From Planctomycetota bacterium (GTDB taxonomy: Bacteria > Planctomycetota > Planctomycetia > Gemmatales > Gemmataceae), in NCBI GenBank assembly GCA_021809185.1, contig JAKBAI010000018.1, positions 1-40,371 of the forward strand: a stretch of 40,371 bases of DNA, written 5' to 3'. Under the pieces are notes generated by a model. It saw only the letters and a program-made list of their open reading frames with translations, did no database searches and was not told the DNA's origin. Both the position numbers and the translations under genes were made by a program. Each line of letters starts with the position of its first letter. Position 1 is the first letter of the stretch. Shown here piece after piece: positions 1 to 8,951 of the stretch.

Positions 1-1456
1 TTTGACCATGAACATCGGTTAAACGGAAATCTCGACCAGCGTATCGGAAGGTAAATTTCTCATGATCAAAGCCCATCAGATAAAGAATGGTAGCGTGAAG
101 ATCATGGATCGATAATTTCTTTTCAGCTGCGGCAAAGCCAAATTCATCGGTTGCTCCATAGACTGTTCCGCCTTTAACGCCACCCCCCGCTAGCCACATA
201 CTGAAACCGTGGTGATTATGGTCTCGACCGTTGATTTTGCCTGCATTCGAGCCAGGAGTTGGCATTTCTACCGTGGGGGTTCGACCAAATTCCCCACCCC
301 AGATCACCAGGGTATCTTCGAGAAGCCCGAGCCGTTTCAAATCGGCTAATAACGCACCTATGGCTTGATCACACTGTTTGGCCAATCGGCGGTGATTCTG
401 TTCCAAATCGTCGTGATTATCCCAAGGTTGACCTTGGCCGTGCCAAACCTGGACAAAGCGAACCCCTCTCTCGATCAAACGCCGGGCAATCAATATTTGT
501 CTAGCCTGTGTTCCTGGACCATAGGCTTGCAATATAGATTGTGGTTCTTTGCTTACATCAAATGCCTCGGCAGCTTCTTGCTGCATCCGGAATGCTAATT
601 CGAAGGATTCGATGCGGGCATCCAACATTGCATCGTTTGGCCGGGAGGCCTTATGCTGCTGATTCAATTTCATCAACAAATCGAGCTGTTTACGTTGATC
701 GCTTCGCGTTACTTTCGTAGGTCGAATATTTTCGATCAATTTTTCTATATCGGTATGCCGGGTATCGATATAGGTTCCCTGAAAGACACCCGGTAGAAAA
801 GCGGCTTGCCAATTTTGGGTTTCCTGAATCGGATACCCACCAGGGCACATCGCTATAAATCCAGGAAGATTTAGATTCTCGGTTCCCAGACCATAGGTCA
901 ACCAGCTTCCTAAACTGGGGCGAACTAAACGGGATTCTCCACAGTTCATCAGCATAAGAGAAGGTTCGTGATTCGGTACCTCGGCATGGACCGATCGCAA
1001 AACGCAAATATCGTCGATATGTTTGGCCGTATTGGCAAAAATTTCCGAAACCTCGATCCCAGATTTCCCATATTTTTGAAACTTATATGGGGAGGGGAAT
1101 GCCGCCCCTGTCTTACGCTCGGTCGGCAAATTTGGCCGTGGTAAAGCCTTTCCCGCATACTTCGCCAAAAGTGGTTTGGGGTCAAATGTATCTACGTGGG
1201 ATGGTCCCCCATTCATAAATAGATGGATTACTCGTTTCGCTTTCGGTGCAAAATGCGGTTTTTTGGAGCTTAACGGATTCAACGAAATGCCAGGATTTCT
1301 ATTCCCTGAGTTCCCCGTGGAATCATTTGCTTTCAGATAACATTCCAATAACCCTTCTTGCTGTAATACCGCAGCTAACCCCAGAGAAGCTAATCCCATC
1401 CCGGATCGTTGGAGTAAATCCCGGCGACTCATCGATTTTAGTAAATCTGCTAGCAT
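1..1456 (-). CDS. DUF1501 domain protein, Tat-exported, 3' part outside window
   Basis: Reading the minus strand from ATG at 1456 gives an open frame to the window edge (485 codons, no stop), so the C-terminus is missing. The N-terminus carries a twin-arginine signal (SRRDLLQ at residues 10-16) followed by a hydrophobic stretch (GLASLGLAAVL). Further on are the typical DUF1501 segments HLFMNGGPSHVDTFDPK, LPGFIAMCPGG, ERGVRFVQVWHG and VIWGGEFGRTP. DUF1501 proteins are exported sulfatase/phosphatase-fold proteins that are highly expanded in Planctomycetota and usually lie next to a DUF1549/DUF1553 cytochrome-like gene. No such partner lies on the 5' side here, so it would have to be beyond the left edge. 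The start is supported by the Tat signal lying at the very N-terminus; the ribosome site (AAGGGTT about 4 bases upstream) is modest. The biochemical function of the family is unproven. Confidence 0.9.
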   Translation of the reverse strand, partial: MLADLLKSMSRRDLLQRSGMGLASLGLAAVLQQEGLLECYLKANDSTGNSGNRNPGISLNPLSSKKPHFAPKAKRVIHLFMNGGPSHVDTFDPKPLLAKYAGKALPRPNLPTERKTGAAFPSPYKFQKYGKSGIEVSEIFANTAKHIDDICVLRSVHAEVPNHEPSLMLMNCGESRLVRPSLGSWLTYGLGTENLNLPGFIAMCPGGYPIQETQNWQAAFLPGVFQGTYIDTRHTDIEKLIENIRPTKVTRSDQRKQLDLLMKLNQQHKASRPNDAMLDARIESFELAFRMQQEAAEAFDVSKEPQSILQAYGPGTQARQILIARRLIERGVRFVQVWHGQGQPWDNHDDLEQNHRRLAKQCDQAIGALLADLKRLGLLEDTLVIWGGEFGRTPTVEMPTPGSNAGKINGRDHNHHGFSMWLAGGGVKGGTVYGATDEFGFAAAEKKLSIHDLHATILYLMGFDHEKFTFRYAGRDFRLTDVHGQ

Positions 1457-1600
1457 AATTAACCCTTGATATTCCAATTATCTTATAATTATTATCTGAA
1501 TTATTATTAATGCCAATCGCTTTTACAAACGGCCATGAGATCCAACAATGAAGATTGTTCTAAAATCTTTGATAGATCCAATTTCAATAGGTTTGTATCA

Positions 1601-1684
1601 TTTTGAAGGCACTTTGAAACGATTTATTGCTGGCAATTCGAATTTTGAAGGCACTTTGAGACGATTTATTGCTGGCAATTCGAA
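1601..1684. repeat. 42-bp tandem duplication
   Basis: Two adjacent 42-base copies (1601-1642 and 1643-1684) begin TTTTGAAGGCACTTTGA and end TGCTGGCAATTCGAA. They differ at one base (GAAAC versus GAGAC), so the duplication is recent or conserved. No coding frame runs through it. Confidence 0.9.
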
Positions 1685-2027
1685 CTTAAAAAATCATTTT
1701 CGGTAGGAGAGTTATTGGTTTTCAACGACTTCATACAATTATAACTCTTATAGTATTCTACATCTCAAATCTAGAAATTCCAAGCTGATCACCTGAATTT
1801 TAATGAAAATGAAATCTTAAATGAATATCGATTTAGCTTTGATAGAAATTATTTGAAATTCCCGATCGTTTCGAGGTTGGATGCAGTTAACGGGGCAGAT
1901 TAAAACTATTAATGTAATCGGTTTACTAGAAGCAAGTTTCAATTGAATCTGCTAAAAAAGGGAAAAAGGTTTAAAGAAGGAAAAACATTCTCCACGAACC
2001 GTTCAAGGTTCAAAAAGCTTGATGAAA

Positions 2028-2113
2028 GGAGAGTAAAGGGATGATGAATGGAGGAAGGCAAACTCATAGTCTAAATCCTTCTGATACTCAACTCATACTT
2101 CCCTTTTACTCTC
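2028..2113. repeat. Inverted repeat downstream of aminotransferase gene
   Basis: GGAGAGTAAAGGGA (2028-2041) pairs with TCCCTTTTACTCTC (2100-2113) across a 58-base loop, with one extra base in the A/T run. It lies about 150 bases beyond the aminotransferase stop codon and could shape the 3' end of that transcript. The loop is long and there is no clear T tract, so a terminator role is only a guess. Confidence 0.35.
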
Positions 2114-2200
2114 TTCCTTGTTGCTTTCTGGTATGAGGCTTCAAACGCAGAACAGGCTAAGCCACTCTAGTTTGGCTTGCACCTAACCAAATTCTCCTAA

Positions 2201-2272
2201 CTGCCTACTGCCATCTGCCTACTTTCCTTGCCATCTGCCTACTTTCCCCCGCCTACTGCCTACTGTCTACTG
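2201..2272. repeat. CTGCCTACT-type short tandem repeats
   Basis: The stretch is built from variants of CTGCCTACTG, including CCATCTGCCTACTTTCC twice with a 20-base period (2211 and 2231). It runs into the last codons of the aminotransferase gene. Low-complexity repeats of this kind arise by slippage. Confidence 0.75.
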
Positions 2273-3406
2273 TTTCCCTGCAATCACTTTCTGAAAAGCG
2301 GCAACACCTGCTCCACTGGTGAGGGGAAAGCCAGAATCAGTTAATACCAATTCAAGAGCGGAAATGGCGCCAATAACATCAAACGGGTCACACCATCCCA
2401 TATGGGACAATCGCCATATTTTCCCTTTGAGATTATCTTGACCATTGGCCAGCTTGTAACCGTAATTCTTTTCCATTTTGCTTAAAACAGCATTGCCATC
2501 GATCCCTGCGGGAACAGTAATAACCGTTAAAGCATTGCTAGGGCGTTCAGCAAAAAGCGACAATCCCATTGCCTGGATAGCAGCTCGAGTTGCTTTGCCT
2601 AATAAGAGATGGCGTGCCCATACCTTTTCTATCCCTTCGGCTTTGATTTTAGCTAGACTAATCCGTTGGGCTTTGATCAGTGTATTGGCGGGAGTGAACG
2701 GGGTATCGGGTTCATTCAATTTCGCTTTGTATCGTTTCAAATCAAAATAAAAGGAACGATTCGCGGGGGTTTCCATGCGCTGCCAAGCTTTCTCGCTTGC
2801 TGTAACAAAGGCTAGTCCTGGCGGCATCATTAATGCTTTTTGGGAACCGGTTACACACAGATCGATTTTCCAATCATCGGTTCGGCATTCCATAGCACCT
2901 AGACCACTAATTGCATCCACCGCGAGAAGCGCAGGGGTTGCCGCAACCAATTTTCCATAACTTTCAATATCTAGAGCGACACCGGTTGAAGTTTCGTTCA
3001 AAGTAGTAAATACCGCAACCGTATCCGGATGTTCTTTCAGTGCTTTTTCGAGCTGCTCCGGCGGAATAGCTTTCCCATATTCGGCATCGATCGAAATTAA
3101 ATTCGTGCCAAATGCTTTCAGGATCCCTCTCCAGCGTTCCCCCCAGCGACCGGCACATAGCAAAATCGCCTTTTGACCAGGAGCTATCGTATTGCTCACG
3201 CATGCTTCCATGCCACCCGTGCCAGATGCTGTCAACACTAGAACCGGATTTTTAGTCTGGAACACATATTGCAGATTTTCCATTACTTCCGTTAAAATCT
3301 GCCGCTGTTCTGCTGTGCGATGATAGGTTACGGGACGCGCCAATTCCAAGAGGGTCTCTTCGGGAACTGGTGTTGGCCCTGGGGTAAATAATCTCTGTTT
3401 AATCAT
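2267..3406 (-). CDS. Class V PLP-dependent alanine/serine-glyoxylate aminotransferase
   Basis: This 379-residue protein has the usual length for the alanine-glyoxylate/serine-glyoxylate aminotransferase family. It opens with KQRLFTPGPTPVPEE, the typical N-terminal signature. SGTGGMEA (61-68) is the phosphate-cup segment, D164 in LLAVDAISGLG contacts the pyridine nitrogen of PLP, and K190 in TGSQKALMMPPG is the Schiff-base lysine. The family transfers an amino group from alanine, serine or a purine-derived amino acid to glyoxylate or pyruvate in the cytoplasm; substrate cannot be read from sequence. An AAAGAAAG stretch upstream serves as a weak ribosome site. It stands alone, with large gaps on both sides. 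The phosphoglycerate dehydrogenase that would make it part of serine synthesis is not in the window. Confidence 0.93.
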   Translation of the reverse strand: MIKQRLFTPGPTPVPEETLLELARPVTYHRTAEQRQILTEVMENLQYVFQTKNPVLVLTASGTGGMEACVSNTIAPGQKAILLCAGRWGERWRGILKAFGTNLISIDAEYGKAIPPEQLEKALKEHPDTVAVFTTLNETSTGVALDIESYGKLVAATPALLAVDAISGLGAMECRTDDWKIDLCVTGSQKALMMPPGLAFVTASEKAWQRMETPANRSFYFDLKRYKAKLNEPDTPFTPANTLIKAQRISLAKIKAEGIEKVWARHLLLGKATRAAIQAMGLSLFAERPSNALTVITVPAGIDGNAVLSKMEKNYGYKLANGQDNLKGKIWRLSHMGWCDPFDVIGAISALELVLTDSGFPLTSGAGVAAFQKVIAGKQ

Positions 3407-4574
3407 TTTCTTTCTTTCATCTCTATAGATTTATACTTATCATTCTTATTCTATTGAAAACAGATCGGGCGATAAGTACCAGCTCACGGGAAAGACTCGC
3501 ATTATCCTGCCTCAAAATCTTTTATACATTTAAAGAGACAAGCTCACCTAGTGAAAGTGATTTTTCATGTCATTTCAGTTGAAAATCCTGAAAAATAAAG
3601 ACCACCCGATCCAAAACTCACGTTAGGGATTTTTTGACTTCTAGATTTGATTAATCAAATGTTTGGATTCGCGAGTAATACGATTATCGTTATCGAGTCA
3701 ACTTAGACTTTTGCTGATTTTTCACCCACTATGGCGACTATTTAGGCTCTTTCGATGAATTCGAAGTTTCTGCTGGTTGGTGGTTATTTGTTCAAATTAT
3801 TCGCTTGAGAGATTCTTCGATATCTCTTCGTTGGTTGCCCTTGGAACGCTAGCTTAATCATATCCTGAAAGTAAGCGATTAATTCGAACCAATTCTCTCG
3901 AATCCAATCAAGATCTCGGTGAGTTAAAAACTTTATTTGTGTTGTGCGGAGCAGGACGAATCTTTAGGTCGGTTCACGTTGTCTAAGAAGTAGCCAAACG
4001 GCATGGAGACTCGGAGGGGGTTATAACTCTACATTCGTTTTGCCATTCGTCTTGGTATTCTATTGGGTGTACAGATCCCCTTTATCATGAACAGATAGGA
4101 ACTCTCGTTTTCAAAAACAAAAACATTCAAGATCGGAATCTCGGTTTCAAGGGTTTTGACTGATCCCCTGAACGGTAAAATGAAGTTTCCAAATTAGGGT
4201 TCGCTGAGGCGATTGCTTAGATGAAGGAAAGAGATGAAGAGAAAGAGATTCTCTCTAAAGCTTTCTGTTTTATTACTTAACCATTTATCTTCATAAGCTT
4301 ATCTTTAGAGAAGCAAAGAGTGAATTCATTTTATATTTGATTGGAATTAGAGCGGAATTCAGCGAATTCCGTAATCTAGGAAATTCTAGCTGGTTATAAT
4401 ATCTACAGCAATTAGGGATAGATATATCGATTATATCGAATATAGAATAGCTTTTTTAGATATTTTTTCGAGAATATAGTCAAGAAGATGCGCGGTGTGC
4501 AAACTACAATTGTAAAATCTACATGTATGGTAATAAAAATAATTGATATAAATCTAATTTCTAGGGAGAATCTC
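3407..4574. other. Long non-coding gap upstream of secreted repeat protein
   Basis: About 1.17 kb without a convincing gene, lying between a gene leaving to the left and one leaving to the right, so it should hold both promoters. A TATAAT at 4395-4400, preceded by TGGT, is a candidate -10 element for the + strand gene, but no good -35 lies at the right distance. A perfect 19-bp palindrome (4353-4371) sits just upstream of it. An in-frame upstream start for the next gene (4488) exists but lacks a ribosome site. Confidence 0.5.
4353..4371. promoter_or_regulatory. Perfect 19-bp palindrome, possible operator
   Basis: CGGAATTC-AGC-GAATTCCG is a perfect inverted repeat with a 3-base centre. It lies 23 bases upstream of a TATAAT at 4395-4400 and about 200 bases before the secreted protein start. 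Such spacing fits a dimeric repressor or activator site, but no regulator is identified and the promoter itself is uncertain. Confidence 0.4.
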
Positions 4575-5534
4575 ATGAAACAGATAACAGGTATATTCGC
4601 ATTAAGTGTGTTCGCCTGTTTATTCGGAGGAACCGCAACCGTATCTGCTGCCTGGAATAATGTATTCCAAACCTGTTGCAATAGCTGCCAACCGCGACCT
4701 TCGACCTCTTACTATTTTGCCCCAACCCCATCGGCGTGCCCATCGATTTCGTATCGTCAGCGCTGCTACTATCAACCTGTTACCACCTATAAAGCACAAA
4801 CGGTAATGGAACCGGTTACCTCTTATCGCACCTCTTATTATTGGGAACCGGTAACTTCGTATCGCTATACCAGTTATTATGATCCCTGTACTGGGTGCTG
4901 CCAGCAGGTTGCAACTCCAAGAACATCGTATAGACTGCGTTCTCAATGCAATGCAGTTCAATCCTATGTGCAACGAACTCAGATGGTACCTGTGCAAGAA
5001 ATGCGGCAATCATACTATTGGGAACCGGTTATTTCCTATTCTGCACCAACTTGTTCCCCTTGTTCCCCTACTGCTGCAAGTTCACCATCGATCGCGGAGA
5101 CGCAATCTCCGCCATTGAATAACGGTGGAAGGAAGATGCCAAGTATCGACGAATCGACGGGCGGAGACAATGCCGATAATTTACCCAAACAGAATATCCC
5201 TGGCACCTCTTTGCGATCTTATCCACCACCTCGCAACAAAACGCCGCGGTTAGAACGCACTGCTTCGAATTCTTCAACAGGTCATTTGCAAGGCTCCGTG
5301 GTACTTTCAGATCGAATTTCACCAAGTGAAAATGTCAAAGTGATCTTTGTCAATGCTTCTCGACAAAATGAGCAAAAGGTCATTCAAACAAACTGGTCTG
5401 GCCAATTTTCAACCAGCTTACCTAGTGGAGATTGGTTGATGTATTTAGCGAGTAATCAAGGAAAACCGAAGTATCATAGCAAATTGAGCGTCCGTCCCAG
5501 CGACAATCGACTGGTAACGATCGTTCAACGCTAA
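4575..5534 (+). CDS. Secreted Tyr/Pro/Cys-rich repeat protein with C-terminal beta-sandwich-like domain
   Basis: The 319-residue protein starts with a Sec signal peptide (MKQITGIFALSVFACLFGGT) with likely cleavage after TVSA. A Cys-rich start (CCNSCQPRP) leads into repeats of the form SYYWEPVTSYR, seen three times with variants such as RCYYQPVTTYK. A Ser/Pro/Asn-rich linker follows. The last 85 residues (from LQGSVVLSD) look like a carboxypeptidase-regulatory or transthyretin-like fold. The start at 4575 is chosen because AGGGAGA lies 5 bases upstream and the signal peptide begins there; a frame-open start at 4488 has neither. Proteins with this repeat type are common in Planctomycetota and are probably part of the cell surface. 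The role of the repeat is unknown. A strong terminator follows directly. Confidence 0.85.
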   Translation: MKQITGIFALSVFACLFGGTATVSAAWNNVFQTCCNSCQPRPSTSYYFAPTPSACPSISYRQRCYYQPVTTYKAQTVMEPVTSYRTSYYWEPVTSYRYTSYYDPCTGCCQQVATPRTSYRLRSQCNAVQSYVQRTQMVPVQEMRQSYYWEPVISYSAPTCSPCSPTAASSPSIAETQSPPLNNGGRKMPSIDESTGGDNADNLPKQNIPGTSLRSYPPPRNKTPRLERTASNSSTGHLQGSVVLSDRISPSENVKVIFVNASRQNEQKVIQTNWSGQFSTSLPSGDWLMYLASNQGKPKYHSKLSVRPSDNRLVTIVQR

Positions 5535-5562
5535 TGAAGTTTCACACGGATTAAATTTTGTC

Positions 5563-5594
5563 AAGGGATTGGATCTCATGGGATCCAATCCCTT
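5563..5594 (+). terminator. Rho-independent terminator of the secreted repeat protein gene
   Basis: AAGGGATTGGATC (5563-5575) pairs perfectly with GATCCAATCCCTT (5582-5594) around a 6-base loop. It is followed by TCTTTGTTTATTT and lies 28 bases after the stop codon. Confidence 0.9.
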
Positions 5595-5914
5595 TCTTTG
5601 TTTATTTGTATTAAATATTGAGTAATCTTTTACTGGAGATTACTACTTTTGACACGATTGAATAGAATAGTAGAGGGCTTGATCCATGCTATCGAAGCGA
5701 AAGAGCGGAATCTCTGATTCACTCGAAATGCTGTTTCATTCCTAAGAGAAACAAGAAACAAAGGAAGAAGAGAAACAAAGGAAGCCGAGAATAGAAGGAA
5801 CGCGAGAATAGAAGGAAGATGAGAGTCAAAGCGATCCCAATTAAGTAGTATTGGATTTCTGGACTAGAGCTAGTTCCAGCGAATCGAATTTTGGATTAGA
5901 GAACGGACCACTTC
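5595..5914. other. Non-coding leader of the response regulator gene
   Basis: This 320-base gap holds purine-rich tandem repeats (5744-5825) and the promoter region of the downstream regulator. No gene is seen and no promoter can be named with confidence. Confidence 0.5.
5744..5825. repeat. Purine-rich imperfect tandem repeats
   Basis: Variants of AAGAGAAACAAAGGAAG repeat from 5744, then GAGAATAGAAGGAA occurs twice (from about 5787 and 5803), ending in GATGAGAG. The array lies 90 bases before the start of the sigma-54 activator gene and would be purine-rich in its mRNA leader. Confidence 0.7.
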
Positions 5915-7396
5915 ATGATTGCCGGCAAAATGTTGATCATTGATGACGAAGAAGCGATTACGTGGTCGTTATGCAAATTTTTTGAACGATTGAACTATCA
6001 AATCCAGATCGCCTCTTCTGTTGAAAAAGCCTATTCTTTATTGAAACAAGATTGCCCCGATGTCATCATCTTAGATATTCGCTTACCGGGTCAAGATGGT
6101 TTATCCGCTTTGAAGACCCTTTCCGCAATGGCCAAATTTGCTCCCATTATTCTCATAACCGCGCATGGCAATTTATCAACTGCCGTTCAGGCAATAACGG
6201 ATGGGGCTTTTGATTACTTAGCAAAACCGTTTGATTTACAAGAGATTCGAGATTGTGTCACCCGCGCGCTTCAATTTCGACAAAAGACGACAGGAACAAT
6301 CTTAGAAATAGCCAAGGAAAAACCGGCCGAAGCAGTTGCGGAAATGATCGGCAAGTCGTTACCGATGCAAAATGTCTATAAGCGAATTGCCCTGGTAGCG
6401 CCGCATGATGCCTCGGTTTTGATAACCGGGGAAAGTGGCACGGGGAAAGAATTAGTCGCTCGGGCGATTCATCGCTATAGCTTGCGGAAAGATCAGGTCT
6501 TTTTGCCGGTTCATGTCGCATCTCTCAATCCTAATCTGGTTGAAAGTGAGCTGTTTGGTCATGCCAAAGGATCGTTCACCAATGCGACTCAAGAAAAAGA
6601 GGGGTTATTAGTCCTAGCGAATAAGGGGACTCTATTTCTCGATGAACTAGCCGATATTCCGTTAGCGGTTCAAGCAAAATTATTGAGGGTATTGGAACAT
6701 CAAGAGGTATTGCCCGTGGGGAGCAATCAACCTCGTAAAATAGATGTCCGAATCCTCGCGGCGACTCATCAGGATTTGCATGCACAAATAAGCCAAGGGA
6801 ATTTCCGGCACGATCTTTTTTATCGGCTGAATGTCTTCGAAGTGCACTTGCCGCCACTTCGCGACCGATTTGACGATTTGCCTCTATTAGCCGAAACATT
6901 TTTGAAACGATTACCGAACTCCAATCAGATTTTTTTGCCAAGCGAAACATTGAGTTATCTTGCTGGACGAAGTTGGCCAGGGAACGTGCGGCAATTTCGA
7001 AATGCCATTGAGCATGCAGCGATCATCGCTCGCCATGGGCCACTATTACCCGAACATTTCCCTCAACCGCTGGTGGATTCTTCAGAAAACATCGCTCCAG
7101 AAGTTCGCTTTGAAGAACTTTTCCGAAGCTGGGTTCAGCAAAAGTTGCATCAGCTCGTAGAAAAAAGAGGGGCAGATAAAACCACCGATGAGAAGAAATC
7201 TGGAAATCTTTACGATCAAACTTTGGCCCTTCTCGAGCCTATTTTACTCGATGAGGTGCTGAAGCATACGCACCAACAGCGTATTTCGGCTGCGCGGATC
7301 CTCGGTCTCGCCCGCGCGACTTTGCGCAAATGGATAAGCCGATATCGCCCTCAAGATCCGCTTCCCGAAGAAGAACCTAGTGAATCGGGGGAATGA
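5915..7396 (+). CDS. NtrC-family sigma-54-dependent response regulator
   Basis: The 493-residue protein has three parts. A receiver domain (about 6-120) has acidic residues D10, D11 and E12, phospho-acceptor D54, T82 and K104. An AAA+ sigma-54 activator domain follows (about 145-385) with Walker A GESGTGKE (172-179), Walker B FLDE (241-244) and the arginine-finger segment FRHDLFYRLNVF. A Fis-type helix-turn-helix sits at 445-477 (RISAARILGLARATLRKWI). Phosphorylation should allow it to open promoters with sigma-54 RNA polymerase. The loop that touches sigma-54, normally GAFTGA, reads GSFTNA (219-224), which is unusual. No histidine kinase is adjacent, so it is an orphan regulator here. The ribosome site is poor; an internal ATG at residue 6 is an alternative start that still keeps the acidic triad. 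Confidence 0.93.
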   Translation: MIAGKMLIIDDEEAITWSLCKFFERLNYQIQIASSVEKAYSLLKQDCPDVIILDIRLPGQDGLSALKTLSAMAKFAPIILITAHGNLSTAVQAITDGAFDYLAKPFDLQEIRDCVTRALQFRQKTTGTILEIAKEKPAEAVAEMIGKSLPMQNVYKRIALVAPHDASVLITGESGTGKELVARAIHRYSLRKDQVFLPVHVASLNPNLVESELFGHAKGSFTNATQEKEGLLVLANKGTLFLDELADIPLAVQAKLLRVLEHQEVLPVGSNQPRKIDVRILAATHQDLHAQISQGNFRHDLFYRLNVFEVHLPPLRDRFDDLPLLAETFLKRLPNSNQIFLPSETLSYLAGRSWPGNVRQFRNAIEHAAIIARHGPLLPEHFPQPLVDSSENIAPEVRFEELFRSWVQQKLHQLVEKRGADKTTDEKKSGNLYDQTLALLEPILLDEVLKHTHQQRISAARILGLARATLRKWISRYRPQDPLPEEEPSESGE

Positions 7397-7457
7397 AATC
7401 GAGCTATTCGGAAAATCGCAACAATCAAGAACGAAAAATACCTTTCAGCGAATCGAA

Positions 7458-7480
7458 AACTCGAAAGATCGTTTCGAGTT
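7458..7480 (+). terminator. Stem-loop after response regulator gene
   Basis: AACTCGAAA and TTTCGAGTT form a perfect 9-bp stem with loop GATCG, 62 bases after the regulator stop codon. It is not followed by a T run, so it may be a weak or factor-assisted terminator. Confidence 0.45.
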
Positions 7481-7729
7481 ATCAATAATCTCATTGACTA
7501 CTGAGCTAGATCAACTCTTCCATCAATGGACCATCGTATACTGCTCGGAGTTTTTTAGAAGCGTATCGATTTTTTTGGATTTTACTTGAGCCTGAGTTAG
7601 AGAAACAATTATTTGTATGTAACCTTCCTCAGCGAGGGGGATGAAAACGATATGCGTTCATACCGCTCTAATGGAAACAGATAAAAATTTTGATAATTGT
7701 GAATAAATCTGAGACGATCAATACTAAAC

Positions 7730-7745
7730 GAGCAAGGCTTTGCTC
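7730..7745 (-). terminator. Small hairpin after fabH
   Basis: GAGCAA and TTGCTC form a 6-bp stem with a 4-base loop, about 58 bases beyond the fabH stop on the minus strand. The sequence after it in that direction is GTTTAGTATT, only modestly T-rich. Confidence 0.35.
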
Positions 7746-7802
7746 AATAATTTGCTAGATCTTATGATTTCTGGGCGAGAATGAATTTTGATTCTTCAAG
7801 GA

Positions 7803-8951
7803 CTAAACAGAAACTAAAGCAGATCCCCAGGTGAGTCCACCGCCGAAAGCGACCAGTAAAATTGTCGAACCGGGTAAAATTCGTTTCAATCGCAGTGCTT
7901 CATCAAGTGCGATCGGGACAGATGCGGCGGAGGTGTTCGCATACGATTTGAGGTTAAGAATCACTTTCTCGGTTGGGAACCCACTCATCTCCAAAGCCAT
8001 ATTGATGATTCGAATGTTTACTTGATGGGGTACCAGATAATCGATCGTTAATCCTAATCGCTCGGCGTCTTTAATTCCTTGAGCCAATAACTCGGTCAGT
8101 TTGTTGACCGCAAACTTAAAAACCTCTCGACCATTCATTTCAACAAATCCAGGGATTCCCGCATGAGGGGAGTTCGGACCCCGAAAATCTCCTGCCAGAT
8201 TGGGAACTCGAATCAAATGGCTTTTAGATCCATCAGAGAATAAATGAAATTGATGGATTCCCAGCAAATTCGGATCGGCTGATCCGGTGTTCCATTCTTC
8301 GTTGGCTTCTCTGGAATTACTGTTCGATTTCATCGAACGAAGATCCAATTTATTTTCTGGGCGATGTGCCGATAATACGATAGCACCTGCTCCGTCCCCA
8401 AATAAAATACAGGTATTACGGTCTTTAAAGTCGATAATGCGAGACATGACCTCGACACCAACTACCAGAACATTTTGCGCACCACCCGCTAAAATAGTTT
8501 GCGTTCCTAAAAACATGCTGTACAAGAAACCGGTACAAGCTGCCGAAATATCCATGGAAGGGATTGTCCGGCATTTCAATTCATGCTGAAGTACGTTTCC
8601 GATGGTTGGAGTTGTTGTTTCCGGAGAGATAGTTGCAACTAAAATCAAGTCGAGTTCTTCTGCATCGATTTGTGCAGATTGTAAAGCGCGTTTGGATGCT
8701 TCCAGCGCAAGAGTGTTACTCGTCTCCTCATTACCGATAAATCGTCGTTCGCTGAATCCCGTGCGGGAAGAAATCCATTCATCGGAGGTATCGAGAGTTG
8801 CTGAAAAATCGTCATTATGGACTAAATGGCTAGGTAAGGAGCTTCCTGTGCCCTGAACAACAACGCGAGGAAGTCGATTTAATCGATTGGCCACAATGGA
8901 TCCGGATGGCTCTCGTAAATGAAACATGTTCATATAACTTTCACCATCCAT
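7803..8951 (-). CDS. fabH: 3-oxoacyl-ACP synthase III (KAS III)
   Basis: FabH condenses acetyl-CoA with malonyl-ACP to start fatty acid synthesis in the cytoplasm. The catalytic triad is visible: C139 in ISAACTGFLY, H309 in LVPHQVNIRI and N339 in SYANTSAASVP. DTSDEWISSRTGFSERR (54-70) and FGDGAGAIVL (184-193) are typical family segments. At 382 residues it is longer than the usual 310-330. The extra length is an N-terminal tail of about 28 residues and an insertion around 197-268. Starts at 8933 (residue 7) and 8927 (residue 9) are possible; the first has GGTGAAAG upstream, whereas 8951 has no clear ribosome site. It is isolated from other fab genes, so it could be a paralogue serving a specialised lipid rather than the housekeeping copy. 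Confidence 0.92.
   Translation of the reverse strand: MDGESYMNMFHLREPSGSIVANRLNRLPRVVVQGTGSSLPSHLVHNDDFSATLDTSDEWISSRTGFSERRFIGNEETSNTLALEASKRALQSAQIDAEELDLILVATISPETTTPTIGNVLQHELKCRTIPSMDISAACTGFLYSMFLGTQTILAGGAQNVLVVGVEVMSRIIDFKDRNTCILFGDGAGAIVLSAHRPENKLDLRSMKSNSNSREANEEWNTGSADPNLLGIHQFHLFSDGSKSHLIRVPNLAGDFRGPNSPHAGIPGFVEMNGREVFKFAVNKLTELLAQGIKDAERLGLTIDYLVPHQVNIRIINMALEMSGFPTEKVILNLKSYANTSAASVPIALDEALRLKRILPGSTILLVAFGGGLTWGSALVSV

Larger units (their letters stand above)
1457..2266. other. Non-coding gap between DUF1501 gene and aminotransferase gene
   Basis: No convincing gene is seen in these 810 AT-rich bases. They contain the 5' side of the DUF1501 gene, a 42-bp tandem duplication (1601-1684), a long inverted repeat (2028-2113) and a short pyrimidine-rich tandem array (2201-2272) that reaches the end of the aminotransferase gene. 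Confidence 0.6.
7397..7802. other. Gap between convergent regulator and fabH genes
   Basis: The 406-base gap separates two converging genes and holds one candidate 3'-end hairpin for each (7458-7480 and 7730-7745). A 69-codon frame overlapping the end of the regulator gene is not supported. Confidence 0.55.

Noticed and set aside
7380-7589. 69-codon frame overlapping the end of the response regulator gene
   Set aside because: It starts inside the regulator gene without a ribosome site, contains a perfect hairpin, and the translation shows no protein-like pattern.
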